A DNA stretch of 45,856 bases from Candidatus Gastranaerophilales bacterium (GTDB lineage Bacteria; Cyanobacteriota; Vampirovibrionia; Gastranaerophilales; Gastranaerophilaceae), in NCBI GenBank assembly GCA_944324365.1, contig CALUWA010000014.1, forward strand, positions 1 to 45,856, written 5' to 3'. Below, piece by piece: positions 15,703 through 24,813 of this stretch. The translations under genes were made by a program, and so were the position numbers. Each line of letters begins with the position of its first letter. The stretch's first letter is position 1. The notes beneath the pieces are model-generated. The model ran no database searches, was not told where the DNA came from, and was given only the letters and a program-made list of their open reading frames with translations.

Positions 15703-17514
15703 TTAATTATAAACTTTTTTTGTTAAATCTGCTTTTCTTATTCTTATACTTTCAGGTGTAATTTCCACCAGTTCATCATCTGCTATGTATTCAAGGCTTT
15801 CTTCCAATGTTAGAATTTTCGGAGCCTGTAGTGTTACCATAACATCTGCTGTGGCGCTTCTCATGTTTGTCAATTTCTTGGTTTTGCAGATATTAACCAT
15901 AATGTCTTGCGGCTTGTTGCATTCACCGATTATCATACCGCGGTAAACTTTTGTTTTAGGGGTTACAAAGAAAGTGCCTCTGTCCTCAAATTGCGCAAGA
16001 GCATAAGGAATTGCCTCACCTTCTTCAAAAGCAATAATAGAACCGTTTCTTTGACGAGGAATATCTCCGGCATAAGGTCTGTAGTGAAGGAATGTATGAT
16101 ACATTATGCCTTCTCCTCTTGTCATACGGATAAATTCACTTCTGAATCCTATAAGACCGCGTGCAGGAATATGGAATGTTAAAGTCGTTCTGCCCTTGTT
16201 TGTCTGCATATCCTTCATTTCTGCTTTTCGTCCCGCAAGACGCTCAATACAGCTTCCTGCATTGCTTTCCGGAACATCCACAATTAGATTTTCATAAGGT
16301 TCGCAAAGCTCATCATTAATCTTTTTGTATATTACTTCCGGTTTTGATACCTGAAATTCAAAGCCTTCACGGCGCATTGTTTCGATTAAAATACTTAAGT
16401 GAAGCTCGCCTCTTCCGCTTACTCTGAATACATCTGTGCTGTCTGTATCTTCTACACGTAAACTTACGTTTTTTTCAAGTTCATTATACAATCTTTTTCT
16501 TAACTGGCGAGAGGTTACAAATTTTCCTTCTTTCCCCGCAAACGGGCTGTCATTTACGGAAAAATTCATCTGTAAAGTAGGTTCGTCTACGTGAATTAGC
16601 GGAAGCGGTTCCGGATTTTCCAGTGAACAAATGCTTTCTCCGATTTGAATATCTGAAAATCCTGCAATCCCTACTATATCACCGGCGTAAGCTTCATCAA
16701 TTTCTACTCTTCCTAAATCATGGAAACCGTAGAGTTTTGTAATTTTGCCACGTTCCTGAGAACCGTCTGCATGTACTACACATACCTGTTCCTGTGATTT
16801 TATTTTCCCGTTTACAATTCTGCCGATAACAATTCGTCCGACATATTCATTGTAATCTAGTGTTGTTGCCTGGAATTGGAGCGGCTTATTAGCATCGCCT
16901 GTTGGAGGGGCAATATTTTCTAAAATACAATCAAGTAAAGGCACCATATCCTTTTTCTCGTCGTCTAAATCCTTTATTGCGTATCCGTTCAAGCTGCTTG
17001 AAAAAATAAACGGGAAATCAATCAAATCTTCTCTGTCAGTTAGTTCCGTAAACAAGTCAAATACTTTATCCAGTGCAGTGAGCGGCTCTGCAGCGGGTTT
17101 ATCAATTTTGTTGATTACTACAATAATTCTTAATCCAAGTTCAAGTGCCTTTGATAATACAAATCTTGTTTGCGGCATAGGGCCTTCTGCGGCATCAACA
17201 ATTAACAAAGCACCGTCTACCATCCCTAATACACGTTCAACTTCTCCGCCAAAATCTGCGTGTCCCGGGGTGTCTACTACGTTAATCTTACAATTCTTGT
17301 AATTTATTGAGATGTTTTTAGAAAGAATTGTTATGCCGCGTTCTTTTTCGAGGTCGTTGCTGTCAAGGACTCTTTCCTGTACCTGTTGATTTTCCCTGAA
17401 TACTCCGGCTTGTTTAAGCAGACAGTCTACCAATGTTGTTTTACCGTGGTCTACGTGTGCTATAATTGCTATATTTCTTATGTTTTCATTTGTATTTGTC
17501 ATTTTTTCCGCCAT
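15703..17514 (-). CDS. typA: Ribosome-associated GTPase TypA/BipA
   Basis: This translational GTPase of the EF-G/LepA group acts in ribosome assembly and stress or cold adaptation. The 603 residues have the usual order: G domain with G1 AHVDHGKTT (near 19-27), G2 ERGITI, G3 DTPGHADFGGE, G4 NKIDKP, then beta-barrel domain II, EF-G-like domains III and V, and the BipA C-terminal domain (GLIGFRSEFIRMTRGEGIMY, then ALAQFEDRGTFFVTP). Two starts are possible, 17514 and 17502. The inner one has GGCGG 5 nt upstream. It is a single gene with no visible operon partner. Confidence 0.96.
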   Translation of the reverse strand: MAEKMTNTNENIRNIAIIAHVDHGKTTLVDCLLKQAGVFRENQQVQERVLDSNDLEKERGITILSKNISINYKNCKINVVDTPGHADFGGEVERVLGMVDGALLIVDAAEGPMPQTRFVLSKALELGLRIIVVINKIDKPAAEPLTALDKVFDLFTELTDREDLIDFPFIFSSSLNGYAIKDLDDEKKDMVPLLDCILENIAPPTGDANKPLQFQATTLDYNEYVGRIVIGRIVNGKIKSQEQVCVVHADGSQERGKITKLYGFHDLGRVEIDEAYAGDIVGIAGFSDIQIGESICSLENPEPLPLIHVDEPTLQMNFSVNDSPFAGKEGKFVTSRQLRKRLYNELEKNVSLRVEDTDSTDVFRVSGRGELHLSILIETMRREGFEFQVSKPEVIYKKINDELCEPYENLIVDVPESNAGSCIERLAGRKAEMKDMQTNKGRTTLTFHIPARGLIGFRSEFIRMTRGEGIMYHTFLHYRPYAGDIPRQRNGSIIAFEEGEAIPYALAQFEDRGTFFVTPKTKVYRGMIIGECNKPQDIMVNICKTKKLTNMRSATADVMVTLQAPKILTLEESLEYIADDELVEITPESIRIRKADLTKKVYN

Positions 17515-18003
17515 TTATAATTTCAAATAATTTAGTAACCAGTAAAGTGTAAATTCTACACCAAAAGAATACCCCAGTAGTAAAAAAAATTCAAGTTTTG
17601 TTTGCAAATTATTACGCTTATCTTATACGGGATATATAAGGGTCATGTAGAAGGGGGCTTCGCCTTCTTTAAACCACATGGTTGTTCGTTGCGTTTCACA
17701 CAGCGCAGCGGATTTTGGCAAGAGTGAGCGCAGAGAAACTCGTCCAGGCGAGAGCTGCGTTGAGCCGGTCGAGCCGCCAATAATCCAAGACGCGTCATGT
17801 AGATGTGCCTCAGGCACTTGAAAAATTTGCGAACATCGTTTATACTGAGGGAAAAGGAGGGTATAAGTATGCAAAAGTCAAGTATAGTGCTGGGATACCG
17901 GGGGGGGGGTATTTACATCTAAGTCAGGACAAGGGTTTGTGCCTATTTGCCATTATGGCGGTTCCGGTGTTTTAAAGAATTTAGTCCGAAGGTTTTATAA
18001 ACT
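17515..18003. other. Gene-free decayed region with a run of ten G
   Basis: No intact gene is seen. Part of it is G+C-rich and palindromic, e.g. GGCTTCGCC near 17658. From 17779 one forward frame reads in a protein-like way (PQALEKFANIVYTEGKGGYK, then YAKVKYSAGIPGGG) and ends at 17972. A run of ten G lies at 17900-17909. Just before it another frame offers AAGGAGG and an ATG at 17869 that stops after 17 codons. I cannot name the fragment. Confidence 0.45.
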
Positions 18004-18036
18004 CGTCATTGCGAGGCCGAAGGCCGAAGCAATCCA
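18004..18036. repeat. Type B intergenic repeat, half copy
   Basis: It contains CGTCATTGCGAGG (18004-18016), identical to the end of the element at 6817, and GAAGCAATCCA (18026-18036), identical to its second motif. Confidence 0.75.
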
Positions 18037-18162
18037 AGAACTCAATATTCAAAATACATTCGTGGGTTGCAACGTTGATAAGATCCTGCGAGAAACCGGA
18101 CATTTTTCAAAAAATCAAAGATTTTTGAAAAAGTAGTCAAACAAGTTCAGGATGACATAAAC

Positions 18163-18231
18163 CGTCATTCTGAGGGCGGAGCCCGAAGAATCTCGTTTGA
18201 TAAGAGATCCTTCGCTAACGCTCAGGATGAC
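18163..18231. repeat. Type A intergenic palindromic repeat, copy 2 (69 nt)
   Basis: It has the same ends and length as 6742-6810. The terminal arms CGTCATTCTGAG and CTCAGGATGACG are near-perfect inverted repeats. It abuts the start of the prepilin-like gene. A third partial arm (TCAGAATGAC) at 18261-18270 supplies that gene's ATG. Confidence 0.8.
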
Positions 18232-18265
18232 GGGAAAAAGAGGTTCTTCTGGTTTCATTCTCAGA

Positions 18266-18981
18266 ATGACAAGAAGAAAAAAGCAGCATTTACGCTTGCG
18301 GAAGTGCTTATTACTTTAGGCATAATCGGCATTGTTGCGGCAATGACGCTTCCGACTGTGTTAAGCAATGTTCAGGACAAGGTCTTGGAAAGCGAATCAA
18401 AAAAAGCCGCAAACATTGTCGCAAACGGTTACAAGCTAATGATGGCGCAGGATGAGATATTCAACATAAAAGATATGCCGATGTGGCAGTGCGAAGATTC
18501 TGAATGTGCTTCCAAAGTTCATCGAGAGGTGTTTAATATAGCGAACGACAGCGAGTCGGTTTTAGAGAATTTAAAGAATATTAAATATTACAACTCTAAA
18601 AACCAGGAAGTGCCGTTCAGCTGGGAGCGCGACCCGTATTATGCATTTATAACGACGGATGGGTTTGCTTACGGGGTGCTGGAGCCAGAAGATTGGGATG
18701 AGGTAAACTCGTTTGACATAATAGCGGATGTAAACGCGAAGAATAATCCGAATCTTGTTGCGAAAGATTTGTACAAATTCAGGTTCAGTGGTGAGGGCGG
18801 CCAGCTGTACGATGTAACCGATGAGCTGGAGCAGATGTCGGAATGTTCTGCAAATAACCCTAGTGCCTGTACAACAAGACAACAATGTAACTCTATAGAC
18901 GAAGAGTGTCGTGCTCTTGGATATGATGGTTCTACTTTCTTTGATGATACAGGTTGTTACTGTGGCTATGACCCAAAATAG
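18266..18981 (+). pseudogene. Type IV prepilin-like protein, start out of frame by one base
   Basis: Prepilin-like proteins have a basic leader cut by a prepilin peptidase, then a hydrophobic helix and a globular domain. Here AFTLAEVLITLGIIGIVAAM (from about 18286) and about 210 further residues are intact, ending in a Cys-rich segment (CNSIDEECRALGYDGSTFFD). No ATG, GTG or TTG precedes the leader in frame. An ATG at 18266 would give MTRRKK plus the leader if the A-run at 18277-18282 had seven A instead of six. A GTG start at 18304 would remove the cleavage site. The gene is broken, switchable, or carries a sequence error. Confidence 0.75.
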
Positions 18982-19008
18982 GAATATTAACTAACTTGTT
19001 TTCAATAA

Positions 19009-19039
19009 AAAAACAGCCCTTTAAAAAAGGGCTGTTTTT
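19009..19039. terminator. Bidirectional terminator between the prepilin-like gene and hydA
   Basis: The perfect 14-bp arms AAAAACAGCCCTTT (19009-19022) and AAAGGGCTGTTTTT (19026-19039) flank a 3-nt loop. It can serve both convergent genes. Confidence 0.9.
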
Positions 19040-19043
19040 AATT

Positions 19044-20795
19044 TTATATGTCTTTGTATGAACCTGCAAATTTATCTGTGTATACAGTATGCAGAATTTC
19101 GTGAGCTTTATGCGAGCCCGGATGTTCCAGATACTCTTGGTAAAGTTTCTGAATTGACGGGTTCATATGGGATTTTCTTACAGGAAGTTCGGAATCTTCC
19201 TTGTACAAGCCCTCAGCACGTTCTTCTTTAATCTTAGAATCATTGCAGCTTGTAGGCTGGCCACCCCCGTTTATACATCCTCCAGGGCATGCCATAACTT
19301 CAAGCATTTGGAAATCAGCTTTGCCGGCTTTAATTTCTTGAAGTGCTTTTTCAGCTTCAACCAGTGTTGATACTACTCTAACTACAACCTTAGTGCCTTT
19401 GATATCAAGTGAAACTGTTTTTGAACGGTTTGAAGTTCCTCTCATTTGCTTAATATCAACGTCATTTAGAGGTTCCCCTGTCGCAAATTCATAAGCTGTA
19501 CGAACGGCAGCTTCGGCAACTCCGCCGGATGCTCCGAATATTGTACCTGCTCCTGAGTATTCTCCAAACGGCGAGTCGTGATCTTCCGGCTCAAGTGCGT
19601 TAAAGTCAATTCCTGCACTTCTTATCATCTTACCAAGTTCTTTTGTTGTTATTACGTAATCTGTATCCGGTCTGCCGTTTCTGTACATTTCAGGGCGTTT
19701 GCACTCGTATTTTTTAGCTGTACAAGGCATAACCGCTACAACTACAAGGTTTTCTCTTTCAACATTAAAGTATTTCGGTACCAAATCAACCAATACAGGC
19801 GACATCATAGACATCGGAGATTTACAGCTTGATAAGTGTTTAAGCATCTCAGGATGTTGTGTTTCAAGATATTTAATCCAGGCCGGACAGCAAGAAGTGA
19901 ACAACGGTAAGTCTTTTCCGGATTTTAGTCTTTCTAAAAATTCCGTAGCTTCTTCCATAATTGTTAGGTCAGCTGAGAAGTTTGTATCAAATACAAGATT
20001 AAATCCGATTTTTCTCAAAGCTGCATTCATTAAACCGATTGAATTTTCACCCGGTTTAAGGCCGAACATTTCGCCAAGCGCAACACGTGTTGCCGGTGCC
20101 ATCTGAACAACAACTGTTTTTTGCGGATTTGTAATCTCTGCCCAAACTTTTTCAGTATCATCTTTGATAGTTAAAGCTCCTGTTGGGCATACTGCAACAC
20201 ACTGACCGCAATTTACGCAGTCAACTTGCCCTAAAGGTCTGCCGTTCATTGGTTGTACAACAGTTTTAGAGCCTCTGTTTGCAAACCCGAGAACTGCGTG
20301 TCCCTGAAATTCTGAACAAGCACGTACACAAGCTCCGCAAAGTATACATTTATTAGGATCTCTAACGATAGACGGACTGCTGTCATCTACAGGAAGATAA
20401 TCCTCTAATTCTTTATCAGGGAATCTTATGTTAGTAATTCCGTATTCTTCGGCATATTGCTGCAGTTCACAATCTCCGCTTTTTTCGCAAGTCAGACATT
20501 TTTTGTCGTGATTTGCCAGAAGCAATTCCAGAACTGTTCTTCTGATACGTCTTGTTTTCTCTGTATTTAGATGGATTTTTAATCCGTTTTCAGGCGGCAT
20601 TGTGCAGGAAGATTGAATCCCTCTGCCTTCAACTTCTACTACGCACATTCTGCAAGCGCCAAATGATGTTAAATCCGGTCTGTAACAGAATGTCGGAACA
20701 TTCATTCCTGCTTTTCTTATAACTTCAAGCAAATTCGGTTCGTCTGTAAATTCAACCTCTTTGCCGTCTATAAATAATGTTTTTTTATCTGTCAT
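19044..20795 (-). CDS. hydA: [FeFe]-hydrogenase catalytic subunit (HydA of a HydABC-type complex)
   Basis: It reduces protons or oxidises H2. In trimeric complexes of this type, electrons from NADH and ferredoxin are combined (electron bifurcation, cytoplasm). I start at 20795 (MTDKKTLFIDGK, with AAAGGA upstream) instead of a TTG 36 nt earlier. In order: a [2Fe-2S] domain (CYRPDLTSFGACRMC), a His/Cys cluster region (HDKKCLTCEKSGDCELQ), two [4Fe-4S] motifs (CILCGACVRAC and CVNCGQCVAVC), then the H-cluster motifs TSCCPAW (about 300), MPCTAKKYE (about 356) and EVMACPGGCINGGGQP (about 499). All ligand cysteines are present. Maturases HydE/F/G are not in the window. Confidence 0.95.
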   Translation of the reverse strand: MTDKKTLFIDGKEVEFTDEPNLLEVIRKAGMNVPTFCYRPDLTSFGACRMCVVEVEGRGIQSSCTMPPENGLKIHLNTEKTRRIRRTVLELLLANHDKKCLTCEKSGDCELQQYAEEYGITNIRFPDKELEDYLPVDDSSPSIVRDPNKCILCGACVRACSEFQGHAVLGFANRGSKTVVQPMNGRPLGQVDCVNCGQCVAVCPTGALTIKDDTEKVWAEITNPQKTVVVQMAPATRVALGEMFGLKPGENSIGLMNAALRKIGFNLVFDTNFSADLTIMEEATEFLERLKSGKDLPLFTSCCPAWIKYLETQHPEMLKHLSSCKSPMSMMSPVLVDLVPKYFNVERENLVVVAVMPCTAKKYECKRPEMYRNGRPDTDYVITTKELGKMIRSAGIDFNALEPEDHDSPFGEYSGAGTIFGASGGVAEAAVRTAYEFATGEPLNDVDIKQMRGTSNRSKTVSLDIKGTKVVVRVVSTLVEAEKALQEIKAGKADFQMLEVMACPGGCINGGGQPTSCNDSKIKEERAEGLYKEDSELPVRKSHMNPSIQKLYQEYLEHPGSHKAHEILHTVYTDKFAGSYKDI

Positions 20796-20850
20796 TTTTT
20801 TATTCCTTTTGGTTATTATATCCTCTTCCAATGAGAGAGGGTATGGTTCG

Positions 20851-22713
20851 TTACTCTAATACTATAGCTTTGAACGGACAATTAGTTAAGCAAGCTTCAC
20901 ACTTAATACATTTTTCCTGATTAATATGGTGAGGCTGTTTAACAACGCCGTCAATAGCGCCGACCGGACAAGTTCTTGCGCATTTCGTACACCCTTTGCA
21001 AAGTTCCGGTACGATAACAATTTTCTTCATTGCCGTACAAACTCCTGCAGGGCATTTTTTGTCCTTAATATGCGCAATGTATTCATCTCTAAAGTATTTT
21101 AGAGTAGATAAAACCGGATTTGGTGCAGTTTTTCCTAAACCGCAAAGAGATCCTTCTTTAACTGATTGTGCAAGTTCTTCAAGAGTATCCAAATCTTTCA
21201 TTTCGCCTTTGCCTGCAACAATCTTTTCAAGAATTCTAAGCATATTTTTGGTTCCTTCGCGGCACGGAACACACTTACCGCAGCTTTCGTGCTGTGTAAA
21301 GTTCATAAAGAATCTTGCAACTTCAACGATACAAGTATCTTCCGCCATTACAACAAGTCCTCCGGAACCAACCATAGCACCTGCTTTGATAAGGCTGTCA
21401 TAATCCATCGGCAAATCAAGATGTTCTTCTGTCAAGCAACCGCCTGAAGGTCCGCCGATTTGAACTGCTTTAAATTTCTTTCCGCCTCTGATACCGCCTC
21501 CGATATCAAAAACAATTTGACGAAGAGTCGTACCCATAGGAACTTCAATAAGTCCGGTATTGTTAACTTCACCCGTAAGGGCAAAAGTCTTTGTTCCTTT
21601 AGAAGTTTCCGTACCCAAAGACGCAAACCAGTCGGCACCTTTAAGCATAATAACCGGAACATTGGCAAGTGTTTCTACGTTATTAATTAATGTAGGACGC
21701 CCGAAAAGTCCTTTGTTTGCCGGGAATGGAGGTTTTGGTCTTGGCATACCGCGTTCGCCTTCAATAGATGCCATAAGTGCGGTTTCTTCGCCGCAAACAA
21801 AAGCTCCGGCACCTTCTTTAATATGGATAGTAAGTGAAAAATCACTTCCCATAATGTTTTTACCTAAGTAGTGTCTTTCTTCCGCGTCTGCTATTGCTTT
21901 TCTCAAACGTTTGATAGCAAGCGGATATTCTGCACGTACATATATGTAGCCTTCATCTGCTCCGATTGCAAAAGCTGCTATAGCCATACCTTCAAGAAGC
22001 TTGTGCGGATCCCCTTCCATAACGGATCTGTCCATAAACGCACCCGGGTCGCCTTCATCACCGTTACAAACAATATATGATTTTCCGCCTCTGTTTGCTG
22101 CGGTAAATCTCCATTTGCGGCCGGTCGGGAACCCTCCTCCGCCTCTGCCTCTTAAGCCTGATTTTTCTATTTCTGCAATAACTGCTTCCGGATCATTTTG
22201 TTTTAGAACATTGGATAATGCTTCATAACCTCTTACAGCAATTGCTTCATCTATAGATTCAGCGTTGATGTTTCCGCAGTTAGCCAATGCGGTTCTGGTT
22301 TGTTTCGCGTAGAAATTGATATGTTCATCATCCATAACATGTTCGTGGGTAATAGGATCAACATATAATAATCTTTCTACCGGTTTGTCATTTTTAATGT
22401 GGCTTTCGTAAATTTCTTCAACGTCATCAACTTTTACTTTAACGTAGGTAACGTGTTTGTCCGGAATAACCACAAGCACACCCTGCTCACAGAAACCATG
22501 GCAGCCTGTCGGTACAATAGTCATTTTGTCGTAATCAGTTAAAACAGATACGTCAGCGCCAAGTTCTTTAAATTTTTCGATTACTTTTAAGGAACCGTTT
22601 GCTACACAGCCTGTTCCGGCGCAGACAAGAACTCTGAGTCCTTGTGCTTTTATTTCAGCCTGAGCTTTTTGCTGCTCGGATTTTATATCTATATTCAAAG
22701 TCGTTGTCTCCAT
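20851..22713 (-). CDS. hydB: NADH-binding NuoF-like subunit (HydB of a HydABC-type complex)
   Basis: This is the flavin- and NAD(H)-binding subunit that exchanges electrons between NADH and the hydrogenase. The 620 residues show an N-terminal thioredoxin-like [2Fe-2S] domain (CAGTGCVANGS, then PTGCHGFCEQG) and a NuoF core with the Gly-rich nucleotide site (GLRGRGGGGFPTGRKW). An SLBB region follows, then the [4Fe-4S] motif ESCGKCVPCREGT and two C-terminal ferredoxin motifs (CKGCTKCARTCPVGAI and CIKCEACLTNCPFKAI). This domain order is that of HydB/HndC proteins rather than respiratory NuoF. The start is 1 nt after the upstream stop, with AGAGGAT as ribosome site. Confidence 0.95.
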   Translation of the reverse strand: METTTLNIDIKSEQQKAQAEIKAQGLRVLVCAGTGCVANGSLKVIEKFKELGADVSVLTDYDKMTIVPTGCHGFCEQGVLVVIPDKHVTYVKVKVDDVEEIYESHIKNDKPVERLLYVDPITHEHVMDDEHINFYAKQTRTALANCGNINAESIDEAIAVRGYEALSNVLKQNDPEAVIAEIEKSGLRGRGGGGFPTGRKWRFTAANRGGKSYIVCNGDEGDPGAFMDRSVMEGDPHKLLEGMAIAAFAIGADEGYIYVRAEYPLAIKRLRKAIADAEERHYLGKNIMGSDFSLTIHIKEGAGAFVCGEETALMASIEGERGMPRPKPPFPANKGLFGRPTLINNVETLANVPVIMLKGADWFASLGTETSKGTKTFALTGEVNNTGLIEVPMGTTLRQIVFDIGGGIRGGKKFKAVQIGGPSGGCLTEEHLDLPMDYDSLIKAGAMVGSGGLVVMAEDTCIVEVARFFMNFTQHESCGKCVPCREGTKNMLRILEKIVAGKGEMKDLDTLEELAQSVKEGSLCGLGKTAPNPVLSTLKYFRDEYIAHIKDKKCPAGVCTAMKKIVIVPELCKGCTKCARTCPVGAIDGVVKQPHHINQEKCIKCEACLTNCPFKAIVLE

Positions 22714-22714
22714 A

Positions 22715-23212
22715 TTATCTATCCTCTTTCAATAAGGTATCTAACACTATTTTTATCGCATCTGAAGTCATTTGCGGATAAACTTTTCCATTGATGACTA
22801 CGACAGGTGCAAGCCCGCAGGCTCCAAGACAGCTTACTGTTTCAAGAGAGAATAAACCGTCATCTGTGGTAAGCTGACCGTCTTTTAAATCAAGCCTTGC
22901 TTTAATAGCGTTAAGAACAGGCATAGACCCTCTAACGTGACAAGCTGTTCCGTCACAGACTTTTATTTCATATTTTCCTTTAGGTTCCAAAGAAAACTGT
23001 GCATAAAAAGTTGCAACTCCAAAAACTGTAGCCGGAGATAAACCCTCCATTTTTGTTCCGATGTAAATCATCGCATCTTCAGGCAAGTACCTGTATACTT
23101 CCTGAACTTTTTGTAAAATCGCAATCAAATTAGACTTTTTCCCCTCATATTCTTTGATAATTTCGTCTAATTTGGATGTGTCGATTTTATGAGAATTTGT
23201 TGTACTGCTCAT
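22715..23212 (-). CDS. hydC: NuoE-like [2Fe-2S] subunit (HydC of a HydABC-type complex)
   Basis: The 165-residue thioredoxin-like ferredoxin is the first gene of the operon hydC-hydB-hydA. The four cluster cysteines lie in CDGTACHVRGS (about 92-96) and CLGACGLAPV (about 131-135). The N-terminal helices (LIAILQKVQEVYRYLPEDAM) and GLSPATVFGVATFYAQF are typical of NuoE. AGGAG precedes the ATG. It passes electrons between HydB and the rest of the complex. Confidence 0.95.
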   Translation of the reverse strand: MSSTTNSHKIDTSKLDEIIKEYEGKKSNLIAILQKVQEVYRYLPEDAMIYIGTKMEGLSPATVFGVATFYAQFSLEPKGKYEIKVCDGTACHVRGSMPVLNAIKARLDLKDGQLTTDDGLFSLETVSCLGACGLAPVVVINGKVYPQMTSDAIKIVLDTLLKEDR

Positions 23213-23333
23213 CTCACACTCCTATATAAAATATAATGTCATTAACCGAGAATTTCTATAAGTATAGATATTCCTAGCTAAATTATCGCATAGTAATGCT
23301 TGAAAAGCAATAGGGAAATTTTTCACGAATTGT

Positions 23334-23834
23334 TTATTTTCTTAGTTTTTTAACTTCATTTGTAAGCTGTTCAATATGTCTGTATAAATTTCTTAAAAAA
23401 TTATCTTCAGTTCTTCTGTATGCGTTTCTTGCAATTTGCGTATCTTCGCCGGAAACGGGTACTATAATTTTACTTTGCGCCATTTTTGGATATGTTTTTT
23501 CGGTATTAGCGGAAACTAAACTTTTTCTGATTCCTCTACCTTCTTTATCAGTAACTGTTACTTCCAATTTGTCTTCAAGACTTCTCTGAATTTTTACTGG
23601 AAGATCAAAATCATCATCAAAGTATTTGCGTGCATCATAAACATCTACAGATACATTATTCTTTTTGGCATAGTTTGCAATCACTTCTCTTGCAGTATAC
23701 ATCTGGTTGAAAGAATCACCATAGGTATCTGTATCATGTATATGAAAGTACTTTTTTATATTATTTTCTTTACGTATAGCTGCTTTACGTTCTGATTTTG
23801 CTTGTATGTTTCTGATAATTCTTCCGATTTTCAT
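23334..23834 (-). CDS. Hypothetical protein, coiled and charged
   Basis: I start at 23834 (MKIGRIIRNIQAKSERKAA, with AAGGAAAA upstream) rather than 45 nt earlier. The 166 residues have a strongly basic N-terminus, a middle with an acidic patch (DARKYFDDDFDLPVKI) and a C-terminal helix that could form a coiled coil (HIEQLTNEVKKLRK). There is no signal peptide, membrane helix or motif I recognise. It lies between nth and the hydrogenase operon on the same strand, with 69 nt to nth, so it may be co-transcribed with nth. Confidence 0.7.
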   Translation of the reverse strand: MKIGRIIRNIQAKSERKAAIRKENNIKKYFHIHDTDTYGDSFNQMYTAREVIANYAKKNNVSVDVYDARKYFDDDFDLPVKIQRSLEDKLEVTVTDKEGRGIRKSLVSANTEKTYPKMAQSKIIVPVSGEDTQIARNAYRRTEDNFLRNLYRHIEQLTNEVKKLRK

Positions 23835-23903
23835 ATTTATTTTCCTTATGTTAGTTACTGCTAATCCTATAAAAAGCAAACAAAATATTTTTTGCTATTT
23901 GTA

Positions 23904-24548
23904 TTAATTTTTTTGAATTAATTTATCACAATATTTATTTATCGGGCAAATGTTGCATAAAGGTTTTTGTGGTTTACATATGTTTTGCCCGTGAGTTACA
24001 ATCAGAGTATTTATATCTATCCAGTATTTTTTAGGTAATTTTTCCCGCAGAGCAAATTCTGTTTCTTCCGGATTTTTGGTTTTTATGTAACCCATTCGAT
24101 TAAATATCCGATGAACATGTACATCAACACAAATTGCGGGTTTGTTAAAGCCTCTTGCTACTACAAGATTTGCAGTTTTTCTGCCAACTCCGTTAAATTT
24201 TACAAGCTCTTCTATTGTTTCCGGAACTTTTCCGTTATGTTTTTCGATGATTTCTTTTGATAATTGAATAATTTGTTTTGCTTTATTTGTGTAAAATCCT
24301 ACCGGATAGATTGCTTTTTCCAGTTCTTTTTCATCACATTTTGCAAAATCTTTTGGAGTTCTGCCAAGTTTTAGCATTCTTAAAGTTGCGGGATATGTTG
24401 TTTTATCGTTGGTTCTTAAACTTAAAATGCAGGAAATTAAAACCAAGTACGGATCATTAAAACTGTCCATAAGCCCGACAAAATCACTTTTTTGTTGTTT
24501 TGCATCTTGCAATGTTTTTACGATGATGTCAATATCTTTTTCATTCAT
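23904..24548 (-). CDS. nth: Endonuclease III (DNA glycosylase/AP lyase)
   Basis: It removes oxidised pyrimidines and nicks the abasic site (base-excision repair). The 214 residues have the helix-hairpin-helix with the catalytic lysine (FNGVGRKTANLVVARGF, about 118-134), the catalytic aspartate in CVDVHVHRIFNR (about 140) and a C-terminal [4Fe-4S] loop with spacing C-x6-C-x2-C-x5-C (CKPQKPLCNICPINKYC). The N-terminal active-site segment reads LSLRTNDKTT, a variant of the LSAQATD form in Escherichia coli. The gene has a leaderless-type promoter directly at the ATG. Confidence 0.94.
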   Translation of the reverse strand: MNEKDIDIIVKTLQDAKQQKSDFVGLMDSFNDPYLVLISCILSLRTNDKTTYPATLRMLKLGRTPKDFAKCDEKELEKAIYPVGFYTNKAKQIIQLSKEIIEKHNGKVPETIEELVKFNGVGRKTANLVVARGFNKPAICVDVHVHRIFNRMGYIKTKNPEETEFALREKLPKKYWIDINTLIVTHGQNICKPQKPLCNICPINKYCDKLIQKN

Positions 24549-24554
24549 AGCTTA

Positions 24555-24582
24555 ATTTTATGTGCAAAAAAGAGATTTTCAA
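24555..24582 (-). promoter_or_regulatory. Promoter of nth, placing the start site at the ATG
   Basis: Minus strand: TTGAAA (24582-24577), a 16-nt spacer, TAAAAT (24560-24555), then TAAGCT and the ATG at 24548. Both boxes match five of six consensus bases. The distance leaves no room for a 5' leader. Confidence 0.7.
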
Positions 24583-24646
24583 GATAGGTGTTGAGTTTGT
24601 AGGCAAAATTTTATGACTTTTTTGTTACGAAATATTAATAAAAACT

Positions 24647-24674
24647 TGAAAAATACTGGACATAAGTTATAATA
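24647..24674 (+). promoter_or_regulatory. Promoter of the autotransporter gene
   Basis: TTGAAA (24647-24652), a 16-nt spacer, then TATAAT (24669-24674). The start site near 24681 gives a leader of about 130 nt. It contains a small symmetric stretch (CCGCAGCATACCGCAGG, near 24752) and ends ACGAGGATTGTGAA before the ATG. Confidence 0.7.
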
Positions 24675-24813
24675 AAGATATATAAAATATATCAAATATA
24701 AATCTAAACGAGATAGAAGTATACGAAACGAAGTGAATTAGAAGATTACCCCCGCAGCATACCGCAGGAAGTAAAGTGTATGCGTAAACACAATTAACTA
24801 CGAGGATTGTGAA

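Noticed and set aside
17623-17874. Minus-strand open frame of 83 codons
   Set aside because: It covers palindromic repeat sequence and lacks a ribosome site; the competing forward frame looks more protein-like but is itself broken.
18304-18981. GTG at 18304 as a normal start of the prepilin-like gene
   Set aside because: It would delete the basic leader and the AFTLAE cleavage site, which are perfectly preserved upstream in the same frame.
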